Positions 1-8,871 of a stretch of 64,000 nt of DNA are shown piece after piece. The stretch comes from Oikopleura dioica (taxonomy: Eukaryota > Chordata > Appendicularia > Copelata > Oikopleuridae): assembly GCA_907165135.1 (NCBI GenBank), contig OU015566.1, positions 12,136,157 through 12,200,156 on the forward strand, in the 5' to 3' direction. Within the stretch, counting starts at the first letter, position 1, and every line of letters begins with the position of its first letter. Below the pieces are notes generated by a model. That model was not told where the DNA came from, made no database searches, and was given only the letters and a program-made list of their open reading frames with translations. Made by a program: the position numbers and the translations under genes.

Positions 1-383
1 GCTGCCGTCTTTGTCTGCCAGCGAAGAAGGGACTCCCCTTTCATGCACTCGTTTTTCCAACAGTCTATAATACTTTCGAATGCTTCTTCAGGAAATGCCC
101 GATTTTGCAGTCGATCAAGGGCTCGTTCTTTTGCATACCGGATACTTCCTGTTAAATCGAGTAGTCGAGACCATTTCGGGTCAAGGAAGATTGTTGGCAC
201 GTGAATTCCAAAGATTGACGGTAGTACATACCGTTGGAACATTACCTTGCCACTGTCATTCATTCGGAAGAAGTGGCAGTCAAGGTTGGTAGTTGCTCCC
301 TGGGAAGGCATTTTCAATTTCTTGAACTTGCGTTTGGCTTGTGTATTTTGATACTGGGCCAGGGAGTCTCGTTTCAAAGCCAT
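1..383 (-). CDS. Partial unrecognised protein running off the left edge
   Basis: From an ATG at 381-383, read leftward on the minus strand, the frame stays open for 127 codons to the edge of the window without a stop. It begins MALKRDSLAQYQ and has a basic stretch (residues ~17-25), then mixed hydrophobic/charged sequence with normal-looking codon use. The start context (GCGCATGG) is good. I recognise no family. It lies downstream of the retroelement pol on the same strand, so it could be a further ORF of that element, another element, or a host gene. An open frame this long is suggestive but does not prove expression. Confidence 0.5.
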   Translation of the reverse strand, partial: MALKRDSLAQYQNTQAKRKFKKLKMPSQGATTNLDCHFFRMNDSGKVMFQRYVLPSIFGIHVPTIFLDPKWSRLLDLTGSIRYAKERALDRLQNRAFPEEAFESIIDCWKNECMKGESLLRWQTKTA

Positions 384-472
384 GCGCGGTGCTTATTGGC
401 CGCCCCAAGGCGAACTGTGCCGCGCCTAATTATTTTCCCACGGTTGATATTTGGTTTGTGTGTATATTTGAT

Positions 473-846
473 GCTTCTTCTGTGAGCATTTGAGTTTTGT
501 CACCAGTTCTACTCCACACGAGCAGAATCGGATGCTTAGATGCTTCTTCTGTGAGCATTTGAATCGCAGTCATCAATTCTTCTCCACACGAGAAGACTCG
601 TTTGATGATAATTTTTGGTGCTTCTTCTGTGAGCATTTGAATCGTAGTCATCAATTCTTCTCCACACGAGAAGACTCGTTTGATGATAATTTTGGTGCAT
701 CTTCTGTGAGCATTTGAATCGCAGTCATCAATTCTTCTCCACACGAGAAGACTCGTTTGATGATAAGCTGTCGAGTACATAATTTTTGAGTTTTTATTGC
801 TTCTTTTGTGAGCATTCGAGTCTCTTTCATCAGTTCTTCTCCACAC
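473..846. repeat. Five-copy degenerate minisatellite
   Basis: A unit beginning GCTTCTTCTGTGAGCATTTG and ending near CTCCACACGAG recurs at about 473, 542, 620, 697 and 799. Spacings are 69, 78, 77 and 102 nt. The central copies share the trailing segment AAGACTCGTTTGATGATAA. On the minus strand the array reads as a repeated CGEELM...QMLTEEA peptide, but no convincing start or end of a gene was found around it, so I treat it as a tandem repeat. Confidence 0.85.
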
Positions 847-1495
847 GAGCTGAACCAGATGACACTCAGGGTTCGAGTACTAAGCTGCATGCGAAGCGGG
901 CAATTTTCGCTTCTACTGTAGTCGTGTAACGTGCTTCTGAAGGTAAATCTGAACCCGTTTGGGCCCATTGGGAGCAGACTCCAACAGTTGTAGAGGTCAA
1001 CGCGTCCAGTAGCCATCAAATTGTGCTGTGCGGGCTGTGGCAGGGTTTGATAAGCAGGTTCCTTCTGCTGACTAAGCTGACTTACCACGGATATTTTTCA
1101 TGAGCTGATGCGGGCTCATGGCACTTGAACTTGAACGTTGCTATAGCGGGTGGTGATGGACTTCCAGCATACAGTCGAAATTCTTATCGAAGGTCCAAGA
1201 AGATAATCGTTTTACATTCCTAGGGTACGGTGTTGGTTAACTCAGTGCATCGTTGTCCCGGCGGTAATAACTTCTCCCCCTTAGTAAACGAATTCTAGAG
1301 ATCGATCAGGGATCTAGAATGGAACGGGTGCGTGGACATATCAAGAGCAAGATATCTCATTCCACGCTATTTTTGAAAATAGTTTTAGTGCTTTTGAGAT
1401 GGCGCTAAATTAAGATTTTCAAAAATGTAAACTTAGAGCAAGAACAAGCTCTCTCTTCACAGTGGGCTCATGAGAGTGCAAACCAACAATGCATC
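847..1495. other. No gene recognised
   Basis: This stretch lies between the minisatellite and the purine-rich tract at the end of pol. A minus-strand frame (651-1088) overlaps the repeat but resembles nothing known. I searched it by eye for a second copy of the LTR sequence seen at 6709-6950 (TATA box, AATAAA, inner TG end) and found none. Confidence 0.5.
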
Positions 1496-1518
1496 TCTCC
1501 CCTTCCCCTCCTCTTTTA
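1496..1518 (-). other. Candidate polypurine tract of the retroelement
   Basis: On the minus strand this is an almost pure A/G tract (AAAAGAGGAGGGGAAGGGGAG), directly at the stop codon of pol. LTR retroelements carry such a tract just before the 3' LTR to prime plus-strand DNA. No recognisable 3' LTR follows, so the assignment rests on position and composition only. Confidence 0.5.
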
Positions 1519-1523
1519 GGAAC

Positions 1524-3746
1524 TTATTTTCGGGGTCGTAATCTTTTTGACCAATTTGCAGGATCATTTTTGAGGGGCGCAACAGGATCATTATTTTCAT
1601 TTTTCGGATCCTCTTTAGTTTCTGCATTCTTTTTTGACGCAGTTGAGCGGGAAATTTTTATTTGGGTGTCTTCCTTGATTTCTTTTGAGACACAATTGAG
1701 TTTTTTATCGCGAATGGATGATTGATCGTTTTCGTCATTGATCGAGACGAATTTTGTTGAGTCGCCGATCTTATTTTTTAGAGGTCGGATCAGGCTTATG
1801 TGTCGGCGATACTCGCGTTGTGTGAGTGAACATTTTAGAATGTAAGAATCTTTTGAGATTCTTTTATGAACATAAAATGGGCCGCTCCAGTTTGTACCTA
1901 ATTTTCCGTCAAAAAGATTTGGTTTCCAGACTAGCACTTGGGTACCAAGTTCAAGAACTGGGCAATTATTTTTATCTTTTCGGAGGAGTTTTTGGTACCT
2001 GTGTACCTGGAACGCTTGGATCGCAGGGTGCAGTTGTTTAATATAACCATTGAGAGCTTTGATAAATGGTTCTTTGGCACCATCATTTGATGTTCCAATT
2101 TTGTAAGGAACATGAAAAGGCCTACCGTAGAGAGCTTCATTACTTGAGAGCCCGTCTAGTGTTGCTTTTGGTAGGTTATTGAGATAGTATTTAGCTTGCT
2201 CCCATTTTTGTGACCAATTGCGATCATTTGCATTCAATTGTTTGAGTTGAATGTGAATCTCGCGATGGATTCTTTCAACTTTCCCATTTGAACAGGATCG
2301 GTATGCAGTTGTTGTAACGTGGCGGATTTGGAATCGCTCGAAAATTTGCTTGCAAAGCGGTCCAAATTCACGCCCGTTGTCAGTAACAACAACCTCGGTG
2401 ATCCCGTGTCTGAGAACAAGAGTGAGGGTCGCTTGCGCGACAGTTTTGTCACTTTTTGTTCCCAATGGTAAACCGTCTAGAAACCCGGTAAGCGAGTCGC
2501 AACAAGTCAGCAGATACCTTTTGTTTGATGAGTCAACTCTTCCATAGTCGACAAGGTCGAGAAAAGTTTTCTCAAAAGGAACTGACTCGAAGTTGCGTCG
2601 CTCGATCATTGATGGTTTGAGCTTTTTGATCGGTTTAAATTGAATGCAAGTGGGGCAAGAGCTCGTTACGGCTCTAAGTTTCATTTGGATATTACTTATG
2701 AAAAATTTTTGGCACATTTGGTTTAATTGCTGCGCACCAGCATGTCCCGTTATACAGTGCAGGTACTGTATGAATTCATTTGCAAGTTGGTCTGGGATAA
2801 CAAGTTTATTTTTGGAGAACAAGATTCCGTCTTTGAGCGAGAATCTTGATTTTTTGTATTTGTCCACTTTAATGCGCTTATTTTTGGTGAGGTTGCACTC
2901 TTTTTGCAACTCCCTCATTTTTGTTTTTGTTATTTTCTCGGAACCGAAAGAGAAAATAACCTCATTTTCATCATTTTTGATGAGATGGAACATACAGACG
3001 CGTTCTGGAAGGAGCTCAAAGTTCACCGAATCGTCCTCTAAGTCGGAGCTTTTTGATCTTGGAAGGCGAGAAAAGTAATCCGCACTTGCCATGATCGGGC
3101 TGTTTCCCGGCTTGTGGATGATTGTAAAATCAAACTGCTGGAGATAGCAGTGGATGTTGGTGAGTTTGATATCCAAGTTGGACTGTTGTTGTTCCTTGAA
3201 AAGAAAGAGCAGGCTTTTGTGGTCTACAACACAATCGAACTCTGTATTGAGGAGGTAAAACTCGAAATATTTGATTCCCCAAGTTAACGCAAAGAGTTCC
3301 TTTACCCGCATGCTTCTTTTCAGATCAGGACCCGTGAGAGCTTTTGAAAAATAACCAATAACAACTAGTTTTTCATTTTGATATTGGTAGAGGGTCCCGC
3401 CAACACTTCGCCCTGAGCTGTCGGTCACGAGAAGAAGCTTCGCGCCGAGTTTAAAATGGCCAAGTGTTGGTTTTTCTTTGAGCTTTTGATTCATGTTTTC
3501 GAAAGCCTGCTGGTGTTTACTCGTCCAGTTGAATTCTTTTTTTAGGCTTGTAAGCTCATACAAAGGCGCAAGAATTATGGATGCGTCTTTGACATATTTT
3601 GCATTGAAAGTGACCATTCCCAAGTAGCGTTTAAGTTCTTTTCTAGACGTTGGTACAGCAATTTTCTGTATTGCTGCAATGTGCTTATCTGATGGTTGGA
3701 TTCCCTGTCTCGAAATTCTGTGCCCAAGGAAATCTGTTTCACGCAT
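1524..3746 (-). CDS. pol: Retroelement pol, downstream part: RT C-terminus, RNase H, integrase
   Basis: This 740-residue frame starts inside the reverse transcriptase (DFLGHRIS, the segment after the catalytic palm). It continues through an RNase H-type domain (LLLVTDSSGRSVGGTLYQY, residues ~105-125) into an integrase. The integrase shows a zinc-binding HHCC array (HCITGHAG ... SCPTC, ~330-370) and catalytic-core segments LDLVDYG, VVTDNGREFG and GKVERIHREI. A lysine-rich tail ends in SKRLRPRK. It is continuous with the frame to its right except for a one-base shift near 3759-3766, so this copy would not give an uninterrupted polyprotein unless that base is a sequence error. Confidence 0.9.
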   Translation of the reverse strand: MRETDFLGHRISRQGIQPSDKHIAAIQKIAVPTSRKELKRYLGMVTFNAKYVKDASIILAPLYELTSLKKEFNWTSKHQQAFENMNQKLKEKPTLGHFKLGAKLLLVTDSSGRSVGGTLYQYQNEKLVVIGYFSKALTGPDLKRSMRVKELFALTWGIKYFEFYLLNTEFDCVVDHKSLLFLFKEQQQSNLDIKLTNIHCYLQQFDFTIIHKPGNSPIMASADYFSRLPRSKSSDLEDDSVNFELLPERVCMFHLIKNDENEVIFSFGSEKITKTKMRELQKECNLTKNKRIKVDKYKKSRFSLKDGILFSKNKLVIPDQLANEFIQYLHCITGHAGAQQLNQMCQKFFISNIQMKLRAVTSSCPTCIQFKPIKKLKPSMIERRNFESVPFEKTFLDLVDYGRVDSSNKRYLLTCCDSLTGFLDGLPLGTKSDKTVAQATLTLVLRHGITEVVVTDNGREFGPLCKQIFERFQIRHVTTTAYRSCSNGKVERIHREIHIQLKQLNANDRNWSQKWEQAKYYLNNLPKATLDGLSSNEALYGRPFHVPYKIGTSNDGAKEPFIKALNGYIKQLHPAIQAFQVHRYQKLLRKDKNNCPVLELGTQVLVWKPNLFDGKLGTNWSGPFYVHKRISKDSYILKCSLTQREYRRHISLIRPLKNKIGDSTKFVSINDENDQSSIRDKKLNCVSKEIKEDTQIKISRSTASKKNAETKEDPKNENNDPVAPLKNDPANWSKRLRPRK

Positions 3747-5040
3747 GCATAAATTGCATTTTTTTTGCGCTTAGTAGAAGTCCGTGATTTCGGCACTGTT
3801 TGAAAATAAATTCGAGTGTTTTGAGGTGATTTTCGAAAGAATTGTCAATAACAATCAAATCATCCAAATAAATGATGATCGAGGGATGGTTCATGAGTTT
3901 TGACATAATTCTTGAAAACGCACTCGGAGCTGTTGCTGTTCCATAAAGCATTCTGTTTGCTTGGTAGTGCTTGTTACCAAAGCTGAAGGCAAGTTTATGC
4001 GAGTCAGATGAAGCGCACTGTACTTGCCAGTAGCCACGGTGGTAATCAAGACTACTTATGTAACATGCATCTCCTTTTGTGAGTTTTTCACCTATTCTAG
4101 TCATTACTGATAGCATGTGGGGAAGTGGGAAACGATCTAGCTTAAGAAGCTTGTTTAACCCACGAGCATCAAGCGAAATTCGAATTGTTTTATCGGGCTT
4201 TTTGAGAATAATGAGGGGGATGTTAAAATCAGACTGGGTCTCCTCTATGATTCCAAGATTTTTCCAGTTGTTGATTTCGGTTTCAACTTGGTCACGCAAG
4301 TGAACTGGGATCGGTCTCGGAGGTTGGTGGCTTGACAGAGATTCGTCATGCGTTGGAAGCGCGAATCTGAATCCATGTAACTTGCCAAGGTCATCTGGTG
4401 ACATAGAAAACGCAAGTTTATATTTTTCGGTTAGACCCTTGAGTGAAAGTTTTTCATTTCGAGAAGCATCCCCGTAATTCCCAATTTCAGGTATGAAATT
4501 CGCCCTTTTCGCTTGTGCTTCCCGCACTGATTGAAAGTTCTCAAGCGATTTTGATTCAAGGTCAGAGTTTAGGTCAACCTCGATAATTGCTGAGACTTTC
4601 GTTGATTGTTTCGAGAAGATTGATGGGTTAATTGTTTTAACCCGATGTTTTTCAAGGGTGATAAAGTTTTCACCATCGCAAAATGAGACGTTTTTAAGGA
4701 CGTCAAGTCCTAGAATTATTGGACAGGATAGGTTCGAAACAACCAAAGGTAAGGGGTCTAGGGTAAATTTACCATCATCAGAAGGGACCGTGATTTTGAC
4801 CGGTGAGCACATTACTCTTGGGCGCACTATTTCATCATTTGCGACCAAGAGTTCAACATCAGAACTTCTTGTTTTACGAACAAAAGGGAGGGTGTTTTTA
4901 ATGCAAGTTCGGGTGCAGCCGCTGTCGATCAAGGCTGGATACTGAAAGTTTTCGACAATGACGTTGATGAATTTTAGGTCTGAAGAAGCGGATCTATAGT
5001 TTGGACAAAAGTTGAAAATGGCATGTTTATGGCCGTCTAG
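3739..5040 (-). CDS. pol: Retroelement pol, upstream part: protease and reverse transcriptase
   Basis: This frame follows the gag stop directly and stays in the gag frame, so it has no start codon of its own. An aspartic-protease motif (ALIDSGCTRT) appears ~36 codons in. The reverse transcriptase follows, with the fingers and palm segments, a SSLDYHRGYWQV-like motif and the catalytic YLDD box near the end. The frame breaks at the eight-base T run (plus strand) at 3759-3766 and terminates at 3739, while the remaining reverse transcriptase continues in the next frame. Expression would require readthrough of the gag UGA. Confidence 0.85.
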   Translation of the reverse strand, partial: LDGHKHAIFNFCPNYRSASSDLKFINVIVENFQYPALIDSGCTRTCIKNTLPFVRKTRSSDVELLVANDEIVRPRVMCSPVKITVPSDDGKFTLDPLPLVVSNLSCPIILGLDVLKNVSFCDGENFITLEKHRVKTINPSIFSKQSTKVSAIIEVDLNSDLESKSLENFQSVREAQAKRANFIPEIGNYGDASRNEKLSLKGLTEKYKLAFSMSPDDLGKLHGFRFALPTHDESLSSHQPPRPIPVHLRDQVETEINNWKNLGIIEETQSDFNIPLIILKKPDKTIRISLDARGLNKLLKLDRFPLPHMLSVMTRIGEKLTKGDACYISSLDYHRGYWQVQCASSDSHKLAFSFGNKHYQANRMLYGTATAPSAFSRIMSKLMNHPSIIIYLDDLIVIDNSFENHLKTLEFIFKQCRNHGLLLSAKKMQFMHA

Positions 5041-6381
5041 TCACTCCTGTTTTTTCACGTAGTCCAAAACATCTGCTGGAACTTTGTCAGAGTGAATATA
5101 TTTGCAGTTTTCTGCATATTTGCATCTGTTGTACTTTGTGTACGAAAAACAGTGCCCTTTCAGTTTTTCAATGTCGATTTTCGACCTTTTTGATCGTTTG
5201 CTGCCCGATTTGGAGTGTGTGCTTTGGGAAGAGTCAAGTTTTTGGTAGAGCTTGTTAACGAGTTCGCGGAAACGAGCTTTTTCATCATCTTCAGCTTGGA
5301 TACTGAAGTTGATCTCCTTTTTTGGAATGGAGGCCTCAATTTCCGCTGCTCGCTTCGCTATGTTCTCAAGAGTGAGCTGTGACTTTTCTCGCATCAAAAG
5401 TTCTTTCATTTTCTGATACTGGCTTTCGCAAAATCTTTCTATAATTATAGAACGATCATTTTCATTGAGGTGAGTGAGGTCGTAGCCCTGTTTATAGTAT
5501 GATGTGATCTTTGAGAGGGCTAGTCCGAAACTGTCACTACCTCTTTGGTAATCTTTAAATTGCTGTTTAAAGAACTCTTTATCCTTCCCAAGCATACTTG
5601 TTAATCGATCTTTAAATCTGCCCCAGTCTTGCATGTCTTCCGACTCCAGAGATTGGATTATATGAGATCCTTCGGACTCATTGAGCAACGATGTTAGTGC
5701 AACGGTTATAATTTCGCTGCTAGAAAGATTTGAACATCGTGCATAGATTTCAAGATTTTTAAGCCAAGCTGGGATCGGGATCGATGCGTCATAACGTGGG
5801 GGTTTTACTTTTAGATTTGAAGAACGCGAAATTTTTGGTTCAAACTGTTGCTTTGGAATGTGTGTCGATTTCGATTCTTTCTTGAAACGCGGCACATCTT
5901 TTGATTCCGGCTTTTCAGTTTTCACCTTTTGTTTTCGTGGCTTCGGAGCTTCCTGGCCGTCTTGAATGACCGTTTCATCAGCTGAATCAGCTGACGAATC
6001 ATTTGAAAGCTCTGAGCCTGAAACAGATTCAGTTTCTATTTTGAGCGATGTGATCAAAGCATCTAGATTTTCTACATTTCGGGACGCCAAAATCTTTTCT
6101 GTGTCATTTTTATGACGAGCTTGCGCGAATTTTTGGTTTTGGCAGTCCTCTTGGTACTGAGGAAAATATCTTACGAATTGGCCATCAGCACTTTTCTCAA
6201 AGACATATTTCCTATTTTTGACAAAGAAATCTTTATCCAAAGCTAGAATATTGTGGCAAATTGATTCTTTATCGCTTATGGGGATTTTTGGTGGGTAAGT
6301 TTTTCCCTCGAGGTTATCGTAAATAACTAGTAGTTCCCCTTTGTTAAGGTCTTGTACGTGCTTGAAATAGAGTTCAGACAT
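5041..6381 (-). CDS. gag: Retroelement Gag-like protein with CCCH zinc finger
   Basis: A 446-codon frame between the primer-binding site and pol, the usual place for gag. The N-terminal ~100 residues have no recognised fold. Residues ~110-200 are acidic and lysine-rich, low-complexity sequence. A helical capsid-like region follows (~200-370). Near the C-terminus the sequence CFSYTKYNRCKYAENCKYIH fits C-x8-C-x5-C-x3-H, a CCCH finger, instead of the CCHC knuckle usual in Gag. It ends in a UGA followed immediately by CUAG, with pol continuing in the same frame. Function as an RNA-binding structural protein is inferred from position and zinc finger. Confidence 0.8.
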   Translation of the reverse strand: MSELYFKHVQDLNKGELLVIYDNLEGKTYPPKIPISDKESICHNILALDKDFFVKNRKYVFEKSADGQFVRYFPQYQEDCQNQKFAQARHKNDTEKILASRNVENLDALITSLKIETESVSGSELSNDSSADSADETVIQDGQEAPKPRKQKVKTEKPESKDVPRFKKESKSTHIPKQQFEPKISRSSNLKVKPPRYDASIPIPAWLKNLEIYARCSNLSSSEIITVALTSLLNESEGSHIIQSLESEDMQDWGRFKDRLTSMLGKDKEFFKQQFKDYQRGSDSFGLALSKITSYYKQGYDLTHLNENDRSIIIERFCESQYQKMKELLMREKSQLTLENIAKRAAEIEASIPKKEINFSIQAEDDEKARFRELVNKLYQKLDSSQSTHSKSGSKRSKRSKIDIEKLKGHCFSYTKYNRCKYAENCKYIHSDKVPADVLDYVKKQE

Positions 6382-6690
6382 GATTTCAAATAGAATGAGT
6401 AGAAATTTGGTAAGAGCTCTTGGTTTGGTGCCTTTTTCTTAAAGGTCCGATCCTATAAGTCCTAAAAGCTTTCCTGTCGGTGGCGCTTCTTATGGAAGTC
6501 ACTCCGCTCAGTGGGACTCGCTCTGGACTATTGAAAATATCTAGGGACCTTTGAACCGGGTACTAACCTTTGTTGGCGTTTTCTTTTTTTCGGAGATCGT
6601 AGGCAGCAGCTCTTTTCGTATCGTTGTCGGTAAAGTAGGCTTCGGGGGTCTTCGAACTTTAAGCGATGGACTCTAGTCTTAAAGTTCCTC

Positions 6691-6708
6691 GCCGTTTTTC
6701 AGTCACCA
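6691..6708 (-). other. Candidate primer-binding site
   Basis: On the plus strand this reads as a tRNA 3' end finishing in CACCA; on the element's sense strand it begins TGGTGACTG. It sits six bases inside the TG-starting inner end of the LTR and about 310 nt upstream of gag, where a PBS belongs. I cannot assign the tRNA with confidence. Confidence 0.6.
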
Positions 6709-6960
6709 AAATTTGTAGTGCTTTTATAAATGCAATAACAAATGTTGGAGACTAAGGGCGTTTTGTTGTGGGGGTAGTTAAAACAACTACGGAGCGTTTA
6801 TTGTACTGACAGAACAGTCAGTAGGAGCAGGATTCGTTTTTCAGAAATTTGTGGTATTGATGTTGGCGCAGATTGGTACAGACTGGCACAGAGTAAAAAG
6901 GGTGCTTCTTTTTATAGCATTTCGTTCCGGGTGGCGGGTTTTCATCGGGCCTCACGAGCC
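6709..6960 (-). repeat. 5' LTR of the retroelement, outer end approximate
   Basis: On the minus strand this has the layout of an LTR: a TATA box (TATAAAAAG, 6909-6916), then a polyadenylation signal AATAAA (6797-6802), then an inner end finishing in ACA just before the primer-binding site. The transcription start would fall near 6885. The outer boundary is not fixed, because no partner LTR is available for comparison; it must lie left of the SLC35E1-like start codon at 7040. Confidence 0.65.
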
Positions 6961-7039
6961 GAGGGTGGCGGTGGAATCGGGTGAGTGCGCTTTACGACAG
7001 AAGGTGGTGGCGGATTCAGAGGGTGGTAGTGGTTTTGAA

Positions 7040-8219
7040 ATGCGCGCGCTAATGGCTTTATGGCCATTGCGCGCGGCGGAAATCAACTTTGTTGCAAAAG
7101 TCATACTTGCATATATTAATCCACTACAGAACGATTTTCCTTTTGCCGTTACCGTCTCCCTGGCGCAGTATATTACCACTCTAGTCTTGCTAGTCCCTCT
7201 TGTCAGGGCGTGGCGGCTACCAACGGTTTCGTTTTCTAAGCACGTAAGTCGCATCGTTTTCGACCTCAAGATGATCTGATTTTAAGACGCTGAAATGGAC
7301 GATTCTTCCCTTATCATTCGGGAAGTTTTTCTCCCTCGCAGCGTCCCACTTCTCCATTTCGAAAGTACCAGTCTCGTTCGCACACACCATCAAAGCGTCG
7401 ATGCCAATTTTTGTCTTGCTCTTAGGCAGAATCATCTGGAAGGAAAGACAACCATTGAAGATTTACCTCTCTGTGATCCCCATCATCATTGGAATAGGTA
7501 CACTAAACACATACTATTCATCGATCTTCAATTAATTCTAATCTCTAGCTATGGCAACGATATCAGAGCTGAATTTTAATATGATCGGAACAATCGCCGC
7601 CTTTGCCTCAACAATCGGCTTCGCCCTGCAAAACTTATACACAAAAAAGAGCCTGCGCGACCTCAACATCCATCAACACGTTTTGCTTCAACACCTCACT
7701 TTCTACGGGTTTTTCATGCTTCTTACTCTTTGGCTATTTACTGACATGCCAAAAATCATGGACGGTAGGGCACGAGTTATGATTTTTATGGAATTAATCG
7801 TTTTTAGCTGACCACAAAAACTTGAGTGTCCACTCAATTATCACTCTTCTATTTATTTCCGGAGTTTGCTCACTGCTTCAAAATCTCACTGCATTTTCTG
7901 TAATGGCTCTGGTCTCAACTGTCAGGTACTTATTGCTGATCGAAGCGCTAGAAATCATTATTTTTCAAGTTATTCTGTGGCAAGTGCAACTAAACGAGTC
8001 GTCGTTATTGCTGTCAGCTTGCTGACGCTGAAGAATCCTGTCAACGGTAATTTTCAATTAGTTAGTCACCGGATAGAGTATAACGTTCAATTAGCATTCA
8101 ACGTTGGTGGAATGGTGATGGCCTGCTGCGGCGTTTTTCTGTACAATCGCGTGAAAACAAATCTACGAAAGATCCCTATTTTACCGACCTTTTCTTCGCC
8201 TTCCACGCGAACCGCCTGA
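7040..8219 (+). CDS. SLC35E1: SLC35E1-like nucleotide-sugar/triose-phosphate transporter family protein
   Basis: Exons: 7040-7243, 7287-7497, 7549-7764, 7808-7925, 7970-8046, 8095-8219; introns are 43-51 nt GT-AG and all phases fit. The product is ~315 residues of alternating hydrophobic helices. It carries family signatures: [19 protein letters not shown] and PLVRAWRLP in exon 1; [27 protein letters not shown] and IWKERQ in exon 2; [15 protein letters not shown] in exon 3; [19 protein letters not shown] and GVFLYNR near the end. This matches SLC35E1-type members of the DMT superfamily, usually Golgi/ER membrane; the substrate is not deducible. The first ATG that places family sequence at the N-terminus is 7040. 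A GC-rich hairpin (7043-7075) directly follows it. The retroelement LTR lies head-to-head just upstream. Confidence 0.9.
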
Positions 8220-8247
8220 TATTCCATTCTCCGCTATTTTACTATTC

Positions 8248-8253
8248 AATAAA
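8248..8253 (+). terminator. AATAAA polyadenylation signal of the SLC35E1-like gene
   Basis: AATAAA lies 29 nt after the stop codon. Confidence 0.6.
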
Positions 8254-8871
8254 GTCTTCAATTTATCTTCTCTTCCTCCAGGAGCCAAAAATTACAAGGA
8301 GCTGAACAATCCCTAAATGAATATGAATATTTATTTGTATAAAAACTTTCGCATAAAGAGTTCTTACGTTTTTCATACTCTATTTTAGTAAATTCTACTT
8401 TTAGTAGTACTTTTAACCTCGTCATATATTTCGCAAATGATTGCGATGGAACCTACATGGTTACGAACTAATAATTAATTTTTATGTTTAAATAACCCGA
8501 CGAGTAGGTTTCAATTTGCTCATTCTACCACGCCGATGTCGGCTACTTAGTTTATATTCCGCCTTATTTTACAATCAAAGATCTCAAAGTACGGCTCTCG
8601 CTAAAATACTCTTTCAAAAATACCCTCTTCGCTTTTTCTGTATCTGTAGTTTTATACCTTCTAGACCAACATAATTCAACGGGCTGTGAACTGATCAAAT
8701 GGTGATTTCAACTTTACACAAGCAAAAAAACTTTAAAAAATATATTATCTGAATAATTTCTAATTATCATGTTTTGAGTTTTGATTATCTCTAGAATGTT
8801 GTTGGGGATGTTTTGGATCCAAGCGTCTGGCGAGGAAATCATGTCAGATTTACGAAACCAGACGGACAACA
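8254..8871. other. Intergenic, AT-rich
   Basis: No reading frame of interest. It holds the 5' flank and probable 5' UTR of the downstream E2 gene; an AG followed by AATG at ~8794 could be a UTR splice or trans-splice acceptor. Confidence 0.4.

Larger units (their letters stand above)
1496..6960 (-). mobile_element. Ty3/gypsy-like LTR retroelement (Tor-type), 3' LTR not found
   Basis: Read on the minus strand the element has a 5' LTR with promoter and polyadenylation motifs (right end, outer limit not exact), a primer-binding site, gag, and pol with protease, reverse transcriptase, RNase H and integrase in that order, followed by a polypurine tract. The domain order is that of Ty3/gypsy elements; Oikopleura carries such elements under the name Tor. 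Gag and pol are in one frame separated by a single UGA. Pol is interrupted inside the reverse transcriptase by a one-base frame change at a homopolymer. No second LTR is visible, so the copy is probably truncated or rearranged at its 3' end and unlikely to be autonomous. Confidence 0.85.

Noticed and set aside
473-846. CRISPR-like array
   Set aside because: Five degenerate, contiguous repeats with no unique spacers, in an intron-rich eukaryotic genome.
430-1088. Minus-strand frames with repeated CGEELM.IQMLTEEA peptide
   Set aside because: The peptide repeat follows from the minisatellite, copy spacings (69, 78, 77, 102) are not kept in frame by selection, and the flanks have no coding character.
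7295-8025. Several short plus-strand frames starting with Met near the transporter
   Set aside because: They are exon and intron readthroughs of the SLC35E1-like gene; the spliced model accounts for all of them.
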